Below, piece after piece: positions 10,437-19,330 of a stretch of DNA of 64,000 nucleotides (its first letter is position 1; each line of letters starts with the position of its first letter). A model generated the notes under the pieces. The model saw nothing but the letters and a program-made list of their open reading frames with translations, did not search any database and was not told the origin of the DNA. A program made the position numbers and the translations under genes. This DNA comes from Macrostomum hystrix (taxonomy: Eukaryota > Platyhelminthes > Macrostomidae): positions 124,001 to 188,000 of the forward strand of contig CATNEN010000006.1 in NCBI GenBank assembly GCA_950097015.1, given 5' to 3'.

Positions 10437-11237
10437 ATGGACTTTTCAAACGACTTCAATCCTCACTGGACACGTAATCAGATTAAGTTTTCTCATCATG
10501 AGTCAATCCCGAGTCACTTCAGATGCATTGTTGTTGGTTCGTCAGGTTCAGGTAAAACATTCAGAGTCTTTAACATGCTTCTTAGACCTGGCTTTATCGA
10601 CTATGACACTCTGCACATCTACTCTCCCACCCTGTATCAAGATGAGTATAAAATGTTGATCTCTGGACTGCAAAACAGACTGCACAAAGAGCACATTATT
10701 CAATGTTTTAATAACCAAAAGAGCCTTCCCAGTAACCCAGAAATTGTAGCTGCCGAATATGCAAAGTACATCAAAGACAATGAAAAATGGCAGAACATTA
10801 AAGTGTTCACATACGGAGATCCGCAGGTTGATCCTAAGACCAAACTTCTACCCCAACCAGATGAGCTAGAAAAGGGGAGAAAACATTTGATTGTCTTTGA
10901 TGATTGCATGACAGGCCCACAGAAGCAGATAGAAAACTATTTTACAAGAGGACGGCACAACAATTGTAACGTAATTTACATTGCCCAGAACTGGTTCGAG
11001 CTCCCGAACAAAACAATTCGTGGGAACTGCAATCTGATCCTCCTGTTTCCAACAATTCCACAGGACAGGCTAAAAAGATTTTACAATGAGGTCATTGCGC
11101 CTGCCAATTTTGTAAATCCAACAAAAAACTCCAACAGAAAGATTTCACAGGAGGAATTCGTTAATCTTTGCTATGACAAGTGGAATCAACCTTACCAGTT
11201 TGTGATGATCAACAAAGAAAAAAGAACTGTAATTTAA
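10437..11237 (+). CDS. Polinton packaging ATPase (FtsK/HerA, A32-like), 266 aa
   Basis: A genome-packaging motor ATPase. Walker A is GSSGSGKT (about residues 33-40) and Walker B is HLIVFDDCM (about residues 151-159), followed by the sensor-like region YFTRGRHNNCNVIYIAQNWF. The length is normal for Polinton ATPases. It starts after a T-rich leader and is followed 17 bp later by the coiled-coil gene in the same direction. Confidence 0.92.
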   Translation: MDFSNDFNPHWTRNQIKFSHHESIPSHFRCIVVGSSGSGKTFRVFNMLLRPGFIDYDTLHIYSPTLYQDEYKMLISGLQNRLHKEHIIQCFNNQKSLPSNPEIVAAEYAKYIKDNEKWQNIKVFTYGDPQVDPKTKLLPQPDELEKGRKHLIVFDDCMTGPQKQIENYFTRGRHNNCNVIYIAQNWFELPNKTIRGNCNLILLFPTIPQDRLKRFYNEVIAPANFVNPTKNSNRKISQEEFVNLCYDKWNQPYQFVMINKEKRTVI

Positions 11238-11254
11238 ATTTTGTTATTAAAAAA

Positions 11255-11983
11255 ATGTCTATTAATTTTGCAGGTGAATCGTTGGATCGCGGAAGCACAC
11301 TCACTAGTGCTCAAGTTTCTTACCTTGACAGGCGTTATATAAATGTTGACGAAAAAATTCCAGAAATCAAACTCATTAAAGATCGCTTGAAAGCCCTAGA
11401 GCGGGCAACACACCAACGACAAATAAACATGGAAGACCTACGGGTGAGCATAGCAAAGCGGAAGGAAGAGATTGACATACTATATGTACAGTTTGTTCAT
11501 GATCGGGATACTCTTGTTGCAGCGATACCCACTCTGAGATCAGACATCGCCACTCTAAGATTAGACATCGCCACTCTGAGAACTGCCGTTAATAATCGAG
11601 CAAACTTGGTGGAAGAAAGAGTAACAGAAAATTCAAATAAAGTTCGAAATTTAGAAGCCTTTATGCTAAGATCAAGCACTGTGCATGATAGATTGAGTTC
11701 GCGACTCACAGCAGCAGAGTCAGATATAACAACTCTTCAGAGACTAGCAAATGAAACAAAGGAAACACTAAGACCCATGGGGCTAAACGTAACAAGACAC
11801 ACTGAGTATTTGAATAGGATATACAACGACTGGGGGAAAACGAAAAGAAGACTCGGCCGACTAGAGAGACTGCACAATCTGCCGGACATTGACATTGAAG
11901 AAGCAAGAGTATCTGATGGACCATCAGAAGAGGTATCAAGGGAGGCGGCAAGGCGTGCAACAGATTTGCGAGAAAGGTCATAA
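11255..11983 (+). CDS. Coiled-coil protein of the Polinton (242 aa)
   Basis: I chose ATG 11255 because it follows TTATTAAAAAA, the element's usual leader; an upstream in-frame ATG at 11180 lies inside the ATPase gene. Most of the protein is heptad-like (RSDIATLRLDIATLRTAV, then SRLTAAESDITTLQRLANE), with no Cys. A long parallel coiled coil would suit a fibre or scaffold role, but that is inference. No family recognised. Confidence 0.7.
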   Translation: MSINFAGESLDRGSTLTSAQVSYLDRRYINVDEKIPEIKLIKDRLKALERATHQRQINMEDLRVSIAKRKEEIDILYVQFVHDRDTLVAAIPTLRSDIATLRLDIATLRTAVNNRANLVEERVTENSNKVRNLEAFMLRSSTVHDRLSSRLTAAESDITTLQRLANETKETLRPMGLNVTRHTEYLNRIYNDWGKTKRRLGRLERLHNLPDIDIEEARVSDGPSEEVSREAARRATDLRERS

Positions 11984-12014
11984 AAAATTTATATAATTTT
12001 TTTTCGTTCAATAA

Positions 12015-12638
12015 ATGTCTGAAAAAATTAACTCTCTATATGAACCTAGTGCGCCTCCAAACAACCCAAGCCCACAACAACCCCTTTACCCAACTTTCAC
12101 TTGTAACTCGCAGCAATTCAGATTGGTGGAGATTCAAAAGATGCGAGATGATATTAAACGGCAAATTGATCATAATACCAAGAAACTGAAGCGCTATAAT
12201 AGAGAGTGCAAGGTCTTCGATTACCTTAATATGCTTCTTGGATCTGTATCTGTTCTATCGGGATCAGCAGCTGCTGTTTCAACAATTCCAGTAATCACTG
12301 TGCCAATCGCCATTCCACTCGGAGCTGCTGGTGCCACATGTGGTCTGATTTCAGCAGTTACAGGAGCACTATCACGGAACAGACGACAAAAGCTAAAGCA
12401 TCTACATGCGAAGCAAACAAATGAGAAATCAGTACAAAGCTCTATCATCGGGTACATCTCAAAGGCGATTGAAGACAAGTTCATTTCAGAGGATGAGTTT
12501 AAAAACATTCAAGACCTCTATGAGCAACGAGTTAGGCTTAATCTAAATACCATTGATGAAATGAGCCAGCTAAGAAATGATCTGGAGAATGTGTTCAAAC
12601 AGCATGTGGCGAAAGCAGCGAAAATGAACAAGACCTAA
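12015..12638 (+). CDS. Polinton membrane protein with late-domain motifs (207 aa)
   Basis: Its N-terminus is proline-rich with PSAP (residues 11-14) and LYPTF (24-28). A basic helix follows (MRDDIKRQIDHNTKKLKRYNR), then two hydrophobic helices (about residues 72-118: VLSGSAAAVSTIPVITVPI, GAAGATCGLISAVTGAL) and a C-terminal helical domain with ISKAIEDKFISEDEFKNIQ. This layout of a two-helix glycine/alanine hairpin plus an ISxxEF domain is common in Polinton accessory proteins. PSAP is the known TSG101-binding late motif and LYPTF resembles ALIX-binding motifs. A budding or membrane-penetration role is inference. Confidence 0.75.
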   Translation: MSEKINSLYEPSAPPNNPSPQQPLYPTFTCNSQQFRLVEIQKMRDDIKRQIDHNTKKLKRYNRECKVFDYLNMLLGSVSVLSGSAAAVSTIPVITVPIAIPLGAAGATCGLISAVTGALSRNRRQKLKHLHAKQTNEKSVQSSIIGYISKAIEDKFISEDEFKNIQDLYEQRVRLNLNTIDEMSQLRNDLENVFKQHVAKAAKMNKT

Positions 12639-12663
12639 CAGGACCTAACGGGACCTAAAAAAA

Positions 12664-13062
12664 TTATTTTTTCATCCCTAAAATGATTTCTTTGTAACTC
12701 TTTCGGGTGTGGGTCATTGCATACAAAACAGTCATACATAGCTCACCACAAATATCACTGTTAATACCCTGGAGTATAAAATCTGAGCGGTATATTTTAT
12801 GTCTCATATGAGTCATATAATTTCTCAGTTGTTCGGGTACAGCAGTTCCATAGCTATCAAAGTAATAGTACTTGTGTTTACGGTTCGGATCAATTACCCA
12901 ACAAACCCAATGAGAACCTGGCTTTTCTGCAGGGTCAAAGTTCATGATTCCACATTCTTTTTCTAGTGGGGTTTCTGGCAGTGTATCCTTCATAAAGACG
13001 CCTCTGAAGTTTGGGATTTTTAATTGCTGAGCTAGCTCTTCTAAATAAATATTGGTTGTCAT
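12664..13062 (-). CDS. Adenain-like cysteine protease of the Polinton, 132 aa
   Basis: A maturation protease of the C5/ULP1 fold that would cut capsid precursors. The catalytic set is visible: His51 in GSHWVCW, Asp69 in YYFDSYG, Gln98 in FILQGINSD and Cys105 in DICGELC. The Q-to-C spacing of seven equals that of adenain. It is convergent with the membrane-protein gene (25-bp gap) and lies downstream of the polymerase gene on the same strand. Confidence 0.92.
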   Translation of the reverse strand: MTTNIYLEELAQQLKIPNFRGVFMKDTLPETPLEKECGIMNFDPAEKPGSHWVCWVIDPNRKHKYYYFDSYGTAVPEQLRNYMTHMRHKIYRSDFILQGINSDICGELCMTVLYAMTHTRKSYKEIILGMKK

Positions 13063-13075
13063 TTTTTTACAAATT

Positions 13076-13098
13076 TTTGTAACAAATTTTGTTACAAA
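13076..13098. promoter_or_regulatory. Perfect 23-bp inverted repeat between polymerase stop and protease start
   Basis: TTTGTAACAAA, one T, then TTTGTTACAAA. It lies 14 bp upstream of the protease ATG and covers the polymerase stop codon (13092-13094). It could be an operator-like site, a hairpin or a chance A/T palindrome. Confidence 0.45.
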
Positions 13099-16000
13099 TT
13101 ATTTAATCTATAGTGTCCAAATGGTAGGCTGGTAATGTTGTCATCAAAGATATGTCGTTTGTTATCGGCACCTGAGAGGCCTATCTTCTTCTGTTGAATT
13201 GTGTGAATGTTGTGGTTCTTAGACTGCAGTTTCATAAATTCATGGGTGGTGTTTTTATTATTGATCAATGCGTCCTTGTATGAAGCTTCATGGAGATCGT
13301 TTTTAACAACATGTTTTGGGATTCCTTTTGATTTTTTAATGGTAGACTTACAACTTTTTACAAAATAGGACTTTGCCCTCAAACCGATAAACTCTGTAAT
13401 GAGGGTGCCAGCCGTTTCATCCTTCATTTTTCCTACAACTTTTTGATTTCCAGTGTCGCGTACTTGATCACCTTTCAAAGTCTTGAAGGACTCTGGATAT
13501 TCGGATAGGTCATACAGATGTTTTTGATTCAACATGTCCTGATAGACATCCTCAGTCTGTATGTTTAGAATTAGGGAGTCTGTGTCAGTATATAGAAGTT
13601 TCACTTGTTCGCCGTATTGTCGCTTCATGTCATAGAAGAATTTATACATCAGGCGCTTCGATTCGTCAAGTACAGTCACACCTGTAAATATGGGCTTGCA
13701 TAGGGTAACTTTAGTCTTATAGAACAGTATGGCACCCAAGTAATCATTAAAGATATGAAGCTCTTTGAAAGTGGGCTTTGATAAACTTGTCTGAATAGTA
13801 CCAGGCTCATAACAGGTAACGAGCTTCAGGTTCGTGCGGTTGCGTTCGTTTTCTAGGGTCTTGCCATAGACAGAGTTGTTTGCAAGCTTGAACAGGTCCT
13901 TGTCAAAGCTGTTTGTTGCTTTAGTTCTAAACTGGGTGTTTTTTTCTATGTATGGCTTCATCCACGCTTCTTCTGTGAATGCGAGAGCCCTGTGAACTTT
14001 CGTGACCCTACAGCCTAGGGAGATAAAATACTGCAACAGTTTGTAATGAATGATGTAGCGTGTCTTGTTCATGAGATTTTGTGTTAACTTTTTCACACGC
14101 TCTTTTTCTTTTTCAGATAGCTGCCAGCTTCCATCATTGTACTGGATTATCTTTGGACAGTTAATGTTCTCAGGGAAGGGGGCAAAGTCAGAAAAATTGT
14201 CGTGAAGTTCCCTAGGGATTTCAACATCAACTTCATAGATCGCAGGTATTGAAAAGTCGCGTTTATAAGTATCTAGCCACCTAAAATCTCTAACAGGTAA
14301 ATCTTGGCTCATAGCCCAACCATAGAGGTTGTTGGCATCCAGATAAATGATGTAGTTTGAAGGCTTTTCTTTATCATAGTCTTCTAGATACGGATTGTTC
14401 GCCTTTGCATACCTATGGACACAAATAGAGATGCCACCTCTCTTAGATGAATCTATAAAGTTGTACATGTCTATGTCTGTAAGCAGCTCGATGTACCAGT
14501 TGGGATTTTGATCCCATTTCATTTTAAGCAATGATTCCCAACTGGTAGCAGGCAAAGACACATAATGAGCGGGGTCGAGACCATAAGCAGAGTACCAGGT
14601 CTTTCTAAAGGTTTCAAATACATCAGCTAGAAGAAAGACATCAGTCCAAAGGTAAAGCATGTGATAATCAAGAAAGTTTCGACAGTTAAAATGTTTGTAA
14701 ACAGTCTGAGCATGCTCATAATCTTCATCAGAAATCCCAGAGTTTGTTAGCTTTGAAAAGAACTTGTCCTTGGGTGGTAGTGGTTCTGCAAAGACGTGAT
14801 TACATTCATAAGGGTAGACACCTTTCTTTCTAAGAAGCTTAAATGAATCTGGGGTTCTAGGATTGAGGGAATCTGCCAGCATCTTGGTATAAGTACATTG
14901 GTCATCGGTGAGATTTTTACTCAAAGCATCGAGACTTGCGGCCAGAAACTGGAATGAATCTTTGATCTTAATCTTGCCTGAATCTCGCTTAATATCAATG
15001 CACTTAAACTTTTCTTTGTTCTCTGCGATGCAATCTAGTTTAATGCCTGGTATCATACCCAGCTTCTCAACCAATAAGTGATAATCATATCCCCTTCCGT
15101 TATGGAAGAAAATGGTAAGGTCGCGGATGTTTTTCTGAAGTTTCAGATTACAGGTGTTATGAGCTGCCCCTCTAAATTTTCCTGTGAAGTGATCGTGATC
15201 TCTGACTGTGTGGTTTTTGACGTCGCAGGGTGTTAATAGCTTTCGGCAAATGTGACAATGAGTTGCAGATCCGAAGTCGATTTCATCTTGATCGGACATA
15301 GTTATCGGAACAGGCTGAATGGCAGCAACATTTTTCTGTAATTCCATCATCGAGTAAATGAATTGTTCAACACACTGGTCACCTAAGAAATACTTTGAGT
15401 CAATAAAAGAGTCTCTTCCAATAAAGAGATACGCAACAGAATTTGGGACATGCTTATTGGTTTCAGGGTTTATAGTACATTCGAAGTCGGCATACACTAT
15501 AAACGGGAGCTTCTCCATCTTGTGATAACTCTTAAATCTGAGATGCTTATCCGTTGGAAGTGTGCAGTTGGTTGGATGATCTTCACAGGTCAGTTCATGC
15601 TCTTTAAGTTTTTCATCACGATCGGGTCCACTATAATGCTTCAGACAAAGACGGCAGATTGCTACCGATTCATGATGATTGTTCATTTGCTTGTGGAGGA
15701 GCCTGGAAAGATCTTTAATCCAAACGTAGTGGGCATTTTCTCGCAAATCACCTATGATTAGAAGATCGACATCTATGCGACGCCTACCTTCAGGATCTAG
15801 CGTGTTTTTACTGGCTCTGACTAATTGTACTTTTTCGCTCTTCTCATTCCATTCAAAGACTGTGATTCTGATTTTATTGTTAAATACTTCCTCTAGCTTT
15901 GGGATTTGATCGATTGCCAAGCCGCCTCTATTGAAGGAAATTCCTTTAGCTTGGCAGATGAGATGATTATGCTGGAACAAACCTTGATAATGAGAAGTTC

Positions 16001-16892
16001 TCTCTGGGTGGGCTCGATCCTTGTCATACAATATTGCAGACAGAACGGCCCATAGTGCGCAGCATTGGTCAGGATTTTGCACATTGATGCAAGCTTTTTT
16101 ACTCGCTAGCTTTTTCGGGAGCTCAATATATGATGAAGCTTTGAGAGGGTCATATTTCATGATCATTACTGTAGCTTTTTGAATGCCATTGACAACCCAA
16201 CCTGATCCTCTGGAAGTAAAGGCGTCAATCTTTTTACTGATCTCTTGAAGAAAAGGATCCTGTGTGTCAGTGGGAGTAAAGGGTAGAGCTTTAGTAGTCA
16301 TGTAGTATTCAAGACGCTCAGTGGGTTTTGCAGGCATGTAAAATTCAATCTTGAATGATAACTGAAGCTTGAAGGTCTTACGTGACTTCAGTGTGTGATC
16401 AATTACTGATTGAATTCTGTCTTTGAAGTCGTAAATGTCGGATTGGGAATTTGTGGTGTCTTCCTGGATTGTATACTCAATATAATGCTCTGTGAATTTT
16501 CTCTGTGCAAATTTAAGGTCTTCAGTTTCTGCTTGTAGCTCTGCTTCAACCTGGTGGATTGTACGTTCTAGATCTTCTTGCTCTTGCTTATTCTGTGGGT
16601 ATTTCGACACATTTTGACCTGTGAGTGTCTCATACTTATTGACTAAGCTGCGGCTCTTTTGTTGGTGTTCAGTCGCCGGCTTCTTCACTGGTGTGTACTG
16701 CTCTGAATGCAGAAGCTGATTAATAATTTCTTGCTGTATTGCATAGCTCCCGAGGTAGCCTGGATCTTGATGGAATTTCTGCCTGCAAAACTCTTGCAGG
16801 ACTTGACTTTTTTGTTGAAACGATTGAGCTTGAGGACAATTATTTTGAAAGAAAGATTCGACAAATTTTTTTTCTGGATTTGCTTTAGGCAT
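13092..16892 (-). CDS. Protein-primed DNA polymerase B of the Polinton, 1266 aa
   Basis: It replicates the element. The exonuclease has FIVYADFECT (Exo I, about 465), HNGRGYD (Exo II) and YLWTDVFLL (Exo III). The polymerase has YLDANNLYGWAMSQ (motif A, about 847), KLANNSVYGKT (motif B, about 1006) and LLYTDTDSL (motif C, about 1100). Between Exo I and Exo II lies a Cys/His insert CHICRKL...DHDHFTGKFRG..HNTCN, the endonuclease VII-like module usual in this family. The N-terminal 400 residues hold the INVQNPDQCCALWAVL segment known from Polinton polymerases and a Cys/His finger (CRLCLKH). No frame damage over 3.8 kb. Confidence 0.96.
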   Translation of the reverse strand: MPKANPEKKFVESFFQNNCPQAQSFQQKSQVLQEFCRQKFHQDPGYLGSYAIQQEIINQLLHSEQYTPVKKPATEHQQKSRSLVNKYETLTGQNVSKYPQNKQEQEDLERTIHQVEAELQAETEDLKFAQRKFTEHYIEYTIQEDTTNSQSDIYDFKDRIQSVIDHTLKSRKTFKLQLSFKIEFYMPAKPTERLEYYMTTKALPFTPTDTQDPFLQEISKKIDAFTSRGSGWVVNGIQKATVMIMKYDPLKASSYIELPKKLASKKACINVQNPDQCCALWAVLSAILYDKDRAHPERTSHYQGLFQHNHLICQAKGISFNRGGLAIDQIPKLEEVFNNKIRITVFEWNEKSEKVQLVRASKNTLDPEGRRRIDVDLLIIGDLRENAHYVWIKDLSRLLHKQMNNHHESVAICRLCLKHYSGPDRDEKLKEHELTCEDHPTNCTLPTDKHLRFKSYHKMEKLPFIVYADFECTINPETNKHVPNSVAYLFIGRDSFIDSKYFLGDQCVEQFIYSMMELQKNVAAIQPVPITMSDQDEIDFGSATHCHICRKLLTPCDVKNHTVRDHDHFTGKFRGAAHNTCNLKLQKNIRDLTIFFHNGRGYDYHLLVEKLGMIPGIKLDCIAENKEKFKCIDIKRDSGKIKIKDSFQFLAASLDALSKNLTDDQCTYTKMLADSLNPRTPDSFKLLRKKGVYPYECNHVFAEPLPPKDKFFSKLTNSGISDEDYEHAQTVYKHFNCRNFLDYHMLYLWTDVFLLADVFETFRKTWYSAYGLDPAHYVSLPATSWESLLKMKWDQNPNWYIELLTDIDMYNFIDSSKRGGISICVHRYAKANNPYLEDYDKEKPSNYIIYLDANNLYGWAMSQDLPVRDFRWLDTYKRDFSIPAIYEVDVEIPRELHDNFSDFAPFPENINCPKIIQYNDGSWQLSEKEKERVKKLTQNLMNKTRYIIHYKLLQYFISLGCRVTKVHRALAFTEEAWMKPYIEKNTQFRTKATNSFDKDLFKLANNSVYGKTLENERNRTNLKLVTCYEPGTIQTSLSKPTFKELHIFNDYLGAILFYKTKVTLCKPIFTGVTVLDESKRLMYKFFYDMKRQYGEQVKLLYTDTDSLILNIQTEDVYQDMLNQKHLYDLSEYPESFKTLKGDQVRDTGNQKVVGKMKDETAGTLITEFIGLRAKSYFVKSCKSTIKKSKGIPKHVVKNDLHEASYKDALINNKNTTHEFMKLQSKNHNIHTIQQKKIGLSGADNKRHIFDDNITSLPFGHYRLNNL

Positions 16893-17016
16893 TTTTAATG
16901 AAAATTTTATAAAAAAAATTTAGGGTGGTCACCCTCAAGTTAAGTGTAAAGTATGGCATACTACTACCAACAGTGCTAAATATAGTTATGAGAGCAGATT
17001 CTGTTCTGTTCTGTTT

Positions 17017-17448
17017 TCACATCCGGAGTATTGTAAATCCTGCTTTATGCAGTGTCATGATGGCTTTAACGATTTCTGATTTGCTGACTGATTCATCAGC
17101 TGATCCATCATCAGATTCACAACTACCCCCGATTCTGACTCCTTTTTCTCTAGCGATTTTCTCCATCTCTTGTTGATGTGCTCTGTCATTGCCAGCCTTC
17201 ACAGCTGATGCAACTCCGCCGGCTACACCTCCTGCAGCACCAAGAGCACCTGCGATGATGGGGATAAGAGTTAGCAAAGGAAGAATCCCGCCTGTCTTCT
17301 CATCAGTGATATTGTGCGTTTGATTGTTACAATGGATCATTTGCTGGATTGGATCTACTTTGACTTTGACACCTTTAATTGATACAACGCCTGGCTTCTT
17401 AGAGTCGATAATTCTGCTGATTTTATTCACGGTTCTGGTTTCAATCAT
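17017..17448 (-). CDS. Small Polinton protein with hydrophobic glycine/alanine helix (143 aa)
   Basis: N-terminal basic part, then a hydrophobic stretch (GGILPLLTLIPIIAGALGAA, followed by more Gly/Ala/Val to about residue 87), then a charged acidic/serine tail. Proteins with a GGxLPxLIPxxxxxxG core are common in Polintons and recall the adenovirus pX/pVI class of core or membrane-active proteins. It lies between integrase and polymerase on the same strand. Family by style only. Confidence 0.65.
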   Translation of the reverse strand: MIETRTVNKISRIIDSKKPGVVSIKGVKVKVDPIQQMIHCNNQTHNITDEKTGGILPLLTLIPIIAGALGAAGGVAGGVASAVKAGNDRAHQQEMEKIAREKGVRIGGSCESDDGSADESVSKSEIVKAIMTLHKAGFTILRM

Positions 17449-17465
17449 TTTATTTAAAAAAAAAA

Positions 17466-18455
17466 TTAATTTATTTCTGTGTCATGTGGAATCACTAGAA
17501 GCTCAGCCCTTGTGAATGATCGTGTGGGGGATTTTGAATTAAAGTCTTGGGATAGAAAATAGTAATCACCGGATGCTGATGTGAAATGCCTGTTTATCTT
17601 ATGTACATCAAGACTAAAGTATGGGTCTGTTGCTCTTCTCTTTGTGTCCTTCTCCAGCTCTCCTGGTAAGTAAAGGAAGCGAACGAATTCAGAGTTAGTA
17701 AGAATTTCCGGAGAATAAACGCCAGGGAGCTTTGGATAGTTGAAATTGGCGATTGGATGTTTTGATTTAACTGTGTCTTGTTTGATGGCAGTATTTGGTT
17801 TCAGGTTTGTCATTCGAGATACTTCATTGTTCAGTTGACTTATTACTGCGGGGAGTCTTTCTGTCCACTTGGTATAGTATTGGCCACTTTTTAGTTTCAG
17901 CTCTTCGGCTGTCTGCTTTGTGAAAAGTCTCTTTGCTAGAGTTAGATTGAATCTTTCAACAAAAGCCTGGTCTCTATGGAGCTCAGTTCTTCCGTAGCGC
18001 ATTTTCGTATTGTTCTTTTCCATAAGGGATTTGACTGCCCCCATGAATTCTTTGCCAGGATCAGTCATAAAGGTTTGGGGGTATGTGAGCGGAGAGTTTT
18101 TGTAAATGTCTTGGAGGGCAGCTGCAACTGCTTCTGACTTCTTAGTCTTAAGCGGTCTCGCTTCCTTATATCTGGAGGCAATGTCTATAACAGTGAGCGC
18201 ATACTTGTAGCCTGAGTCATTGGGGAGAAACAGAAGATCTGCTTGGTGCGCTTCATTAGGTTTATAGATGTTAAAGTGAGGTCTTGTAAATTTAACAGGT
18301 GGGAAATAGACTTGGTAAACTGCTTGCTTAGAGAGCCATCTTTCAACTGTTTGTTTTGATTCATTACTTAGTTCCGCGAGTTTGGTGACTGCATTTTTTC
18401 CTACAAAGAATCCTTTGTCACTGTAGTAGAGCTTTTGAAGTTTCTGATCTGCCAT
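17466..18455 (-). CDS. Polinton integrase (rve, retrovirus-like), 329 aa
   Basis: It joins the element ends to target DNA. The DDE triad is visible: Asp in HQADLLFLP (about residue 73), Asp in FMTDPGKEF (about 132) and Glu in QAFVERFNL (about 168). The C-terminal region has the RRATDPYFSLDVHKI beta-barrel/chromo-like segment found in Polinton integrases. It is intact and divergent from the phospholipase gene across a 26-bp A/T-only spacer. Confidence 0.95.
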   Translation of the reverse strand: MADQKLQKLYYSDKGFFVGKNAVTKLAELSNESKQTVERWLSKQAVYQVYFPPVKFTRPHFNIYKPNEAHQADLLFLPNDSGYKYALTVIDIASRYKEARPLKTKKSEAVAAALQDIYKNSPLTYPQTFMTDPGKEFMGAVKSLMEKNNTKMRYGRTELHRDQAFVERFNLTLAKRLFTKQTAEELKLKSGQYYTKWTERLPAVISQLNNEVSRMTNLKPNTAIKQDTVKSKHPIANFNYPKLPGVYSPEILTNSEFVRFLYLPGELEKDTKRRATDPYFSLDVHKINRHFTSASGDYYFLSQDFNSKSPTRSFTRAELLVIPHDTEIN

Positions 18456-18481
18456 TATTTTTTATTTAATTTTTTATAAAA
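18456..18481. promoter_or_regulatory. 26-bp A/T-only divergent spacer (integrase / phospholipase)
   Basis: Every base between the two opposite ATG codons is A or T, including TTTTTTATAAAA next to the right-hand start. It is the second such bidirectional spacer in the element. Confidence 0.6.
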
Positions 18482-18940
18482 ATGATGCAACGCTCTGGTG
18501 GAAACTTAGACTCACATGGACTGGTAGAAAAGCTTCCTCATCCAAACAAAGGCTGGACAATTCCCGGCTACAAATATTGTGGGCCTTTGAATCCGCTTGA
18601 AATACAGCTAGATAAAAACAATAATCCAAATCCTGGGCATGAGCCTGTGAACGAGCTAGACTCTGTCTGTATGTGGCATGATATTAAGTATAGGGATTTT
18701 CCAGAGGAGAAGACTCGCTGGGACAAAGAAATGCTTAGAAAGCTAGACAATATGGGGACTTCAAGCGGGTGGAGGGAATCGATCGCTCGGAAACTAGTTA
18801 AAGCTGTTATTTTTGGTAAGACAAAGTTGGGGTTGGGGATTGGTGGGGTGGGCTTTGTATTGCATGCGCCAAGTAAAGAACTGGGAAGACTGCTGAAAGA
18901 GCTGGGGGTTGAGAGAGCAGAACACACATTTGCAGGCTAA
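18482..18940 (+). CDS. Parvovirus VP1-type phospholipase A2 domain protein of the Polinton, 152 aa
   Basis: It has the Ca-binding loop YCGPLNPL (about residues 38-45) and the active-site helix LDSVCMWHDIKY, the D-x3-C-x2-HD-x2-Y signature of secreted and parvoviral PLA2. In parvoviruses this activity breaches the endosome during entry; here that role is inferred. The C-terminus has a glycine-rich hydrophobic stretch (KLGLGIGGVGFVLHA). The gene is intact. Confidence 0.82.
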   Translation: MMQRSGGNLDSHGLVEKLPHPNKGWTIPGYKYCGPLNPLEIQLDKNNNPNPGHEPVNELDSVCMWHDIKYRDFPEEKTRWDKEMLRKLDNMGTSSGWRESIARKLVKAVIFGKTKLGLGIGGVGFVLHAPSKELGRLLKELGVERAEHTFAG

Positions 18941-18969
18941 ATAGGAGTTCCATCGTACTGGCTAGAGAT

Positions 18970-19048
18970 CGCTCGCTGGCATAGTTGGTATGGCGTGTGG
19001 TTGGCATGCAGTTGCAAACTTTTAGCCTGTGGTTCGAATCCGATTTTT
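18970..19048 (+). ncRNA. tRNA-like Pol III unit inside the Polinton
   Basis: An A-box TGGCATAGTTGG (18977-18988) and a perfect B-box GGTTCGAATCC (19031-19041) are spaced as in a tRNA gene, with a TTTTT terminator directly after (about 19044). The arms pair poorly (T-arm three of five pairs, no good acceptor stem), so it is not a functional tRNA. It may be a tRNA-derived transcript or a SINE head. Confidence 0.5.
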
Positions 19049-19059
19049 CTTGTTGCTTA

Positions 19060-19330
19060 AGAATACTCGTATTGGAATCTTCAAAGATAATGAGCTACCT
19101 AATTATGCGTTGAAGATTCAAAGATAATGAGCTACCTAATTATGCGTTTGAAGATTCAAAGATAATGAGCTACCTAATTATGCGTTTGAAGATTCAAAGA
19201 TAATGAGCTACCTAATTATGCGTTTGAAGATTCAAAGATAATGAGCTACCTAATTATGCGTTTGAATCTTCAAAGAATAAATTGAATCTTCAAAGAATAA
19301 ATTTGAATCTTCAAAGAATAAATTTGAATT
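19060..19330. repeat. 35-36-bp tandem repeat, about 5 units, plus 3 short units
   Basis: Units carry gattcaaagataatgagc and tacctaattatgcg. They are followed by three copies of gaatcttcaaagaataaa, partly the reverse complement of the unit start, so the block can fold back on itself. Confidence 0.9.
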
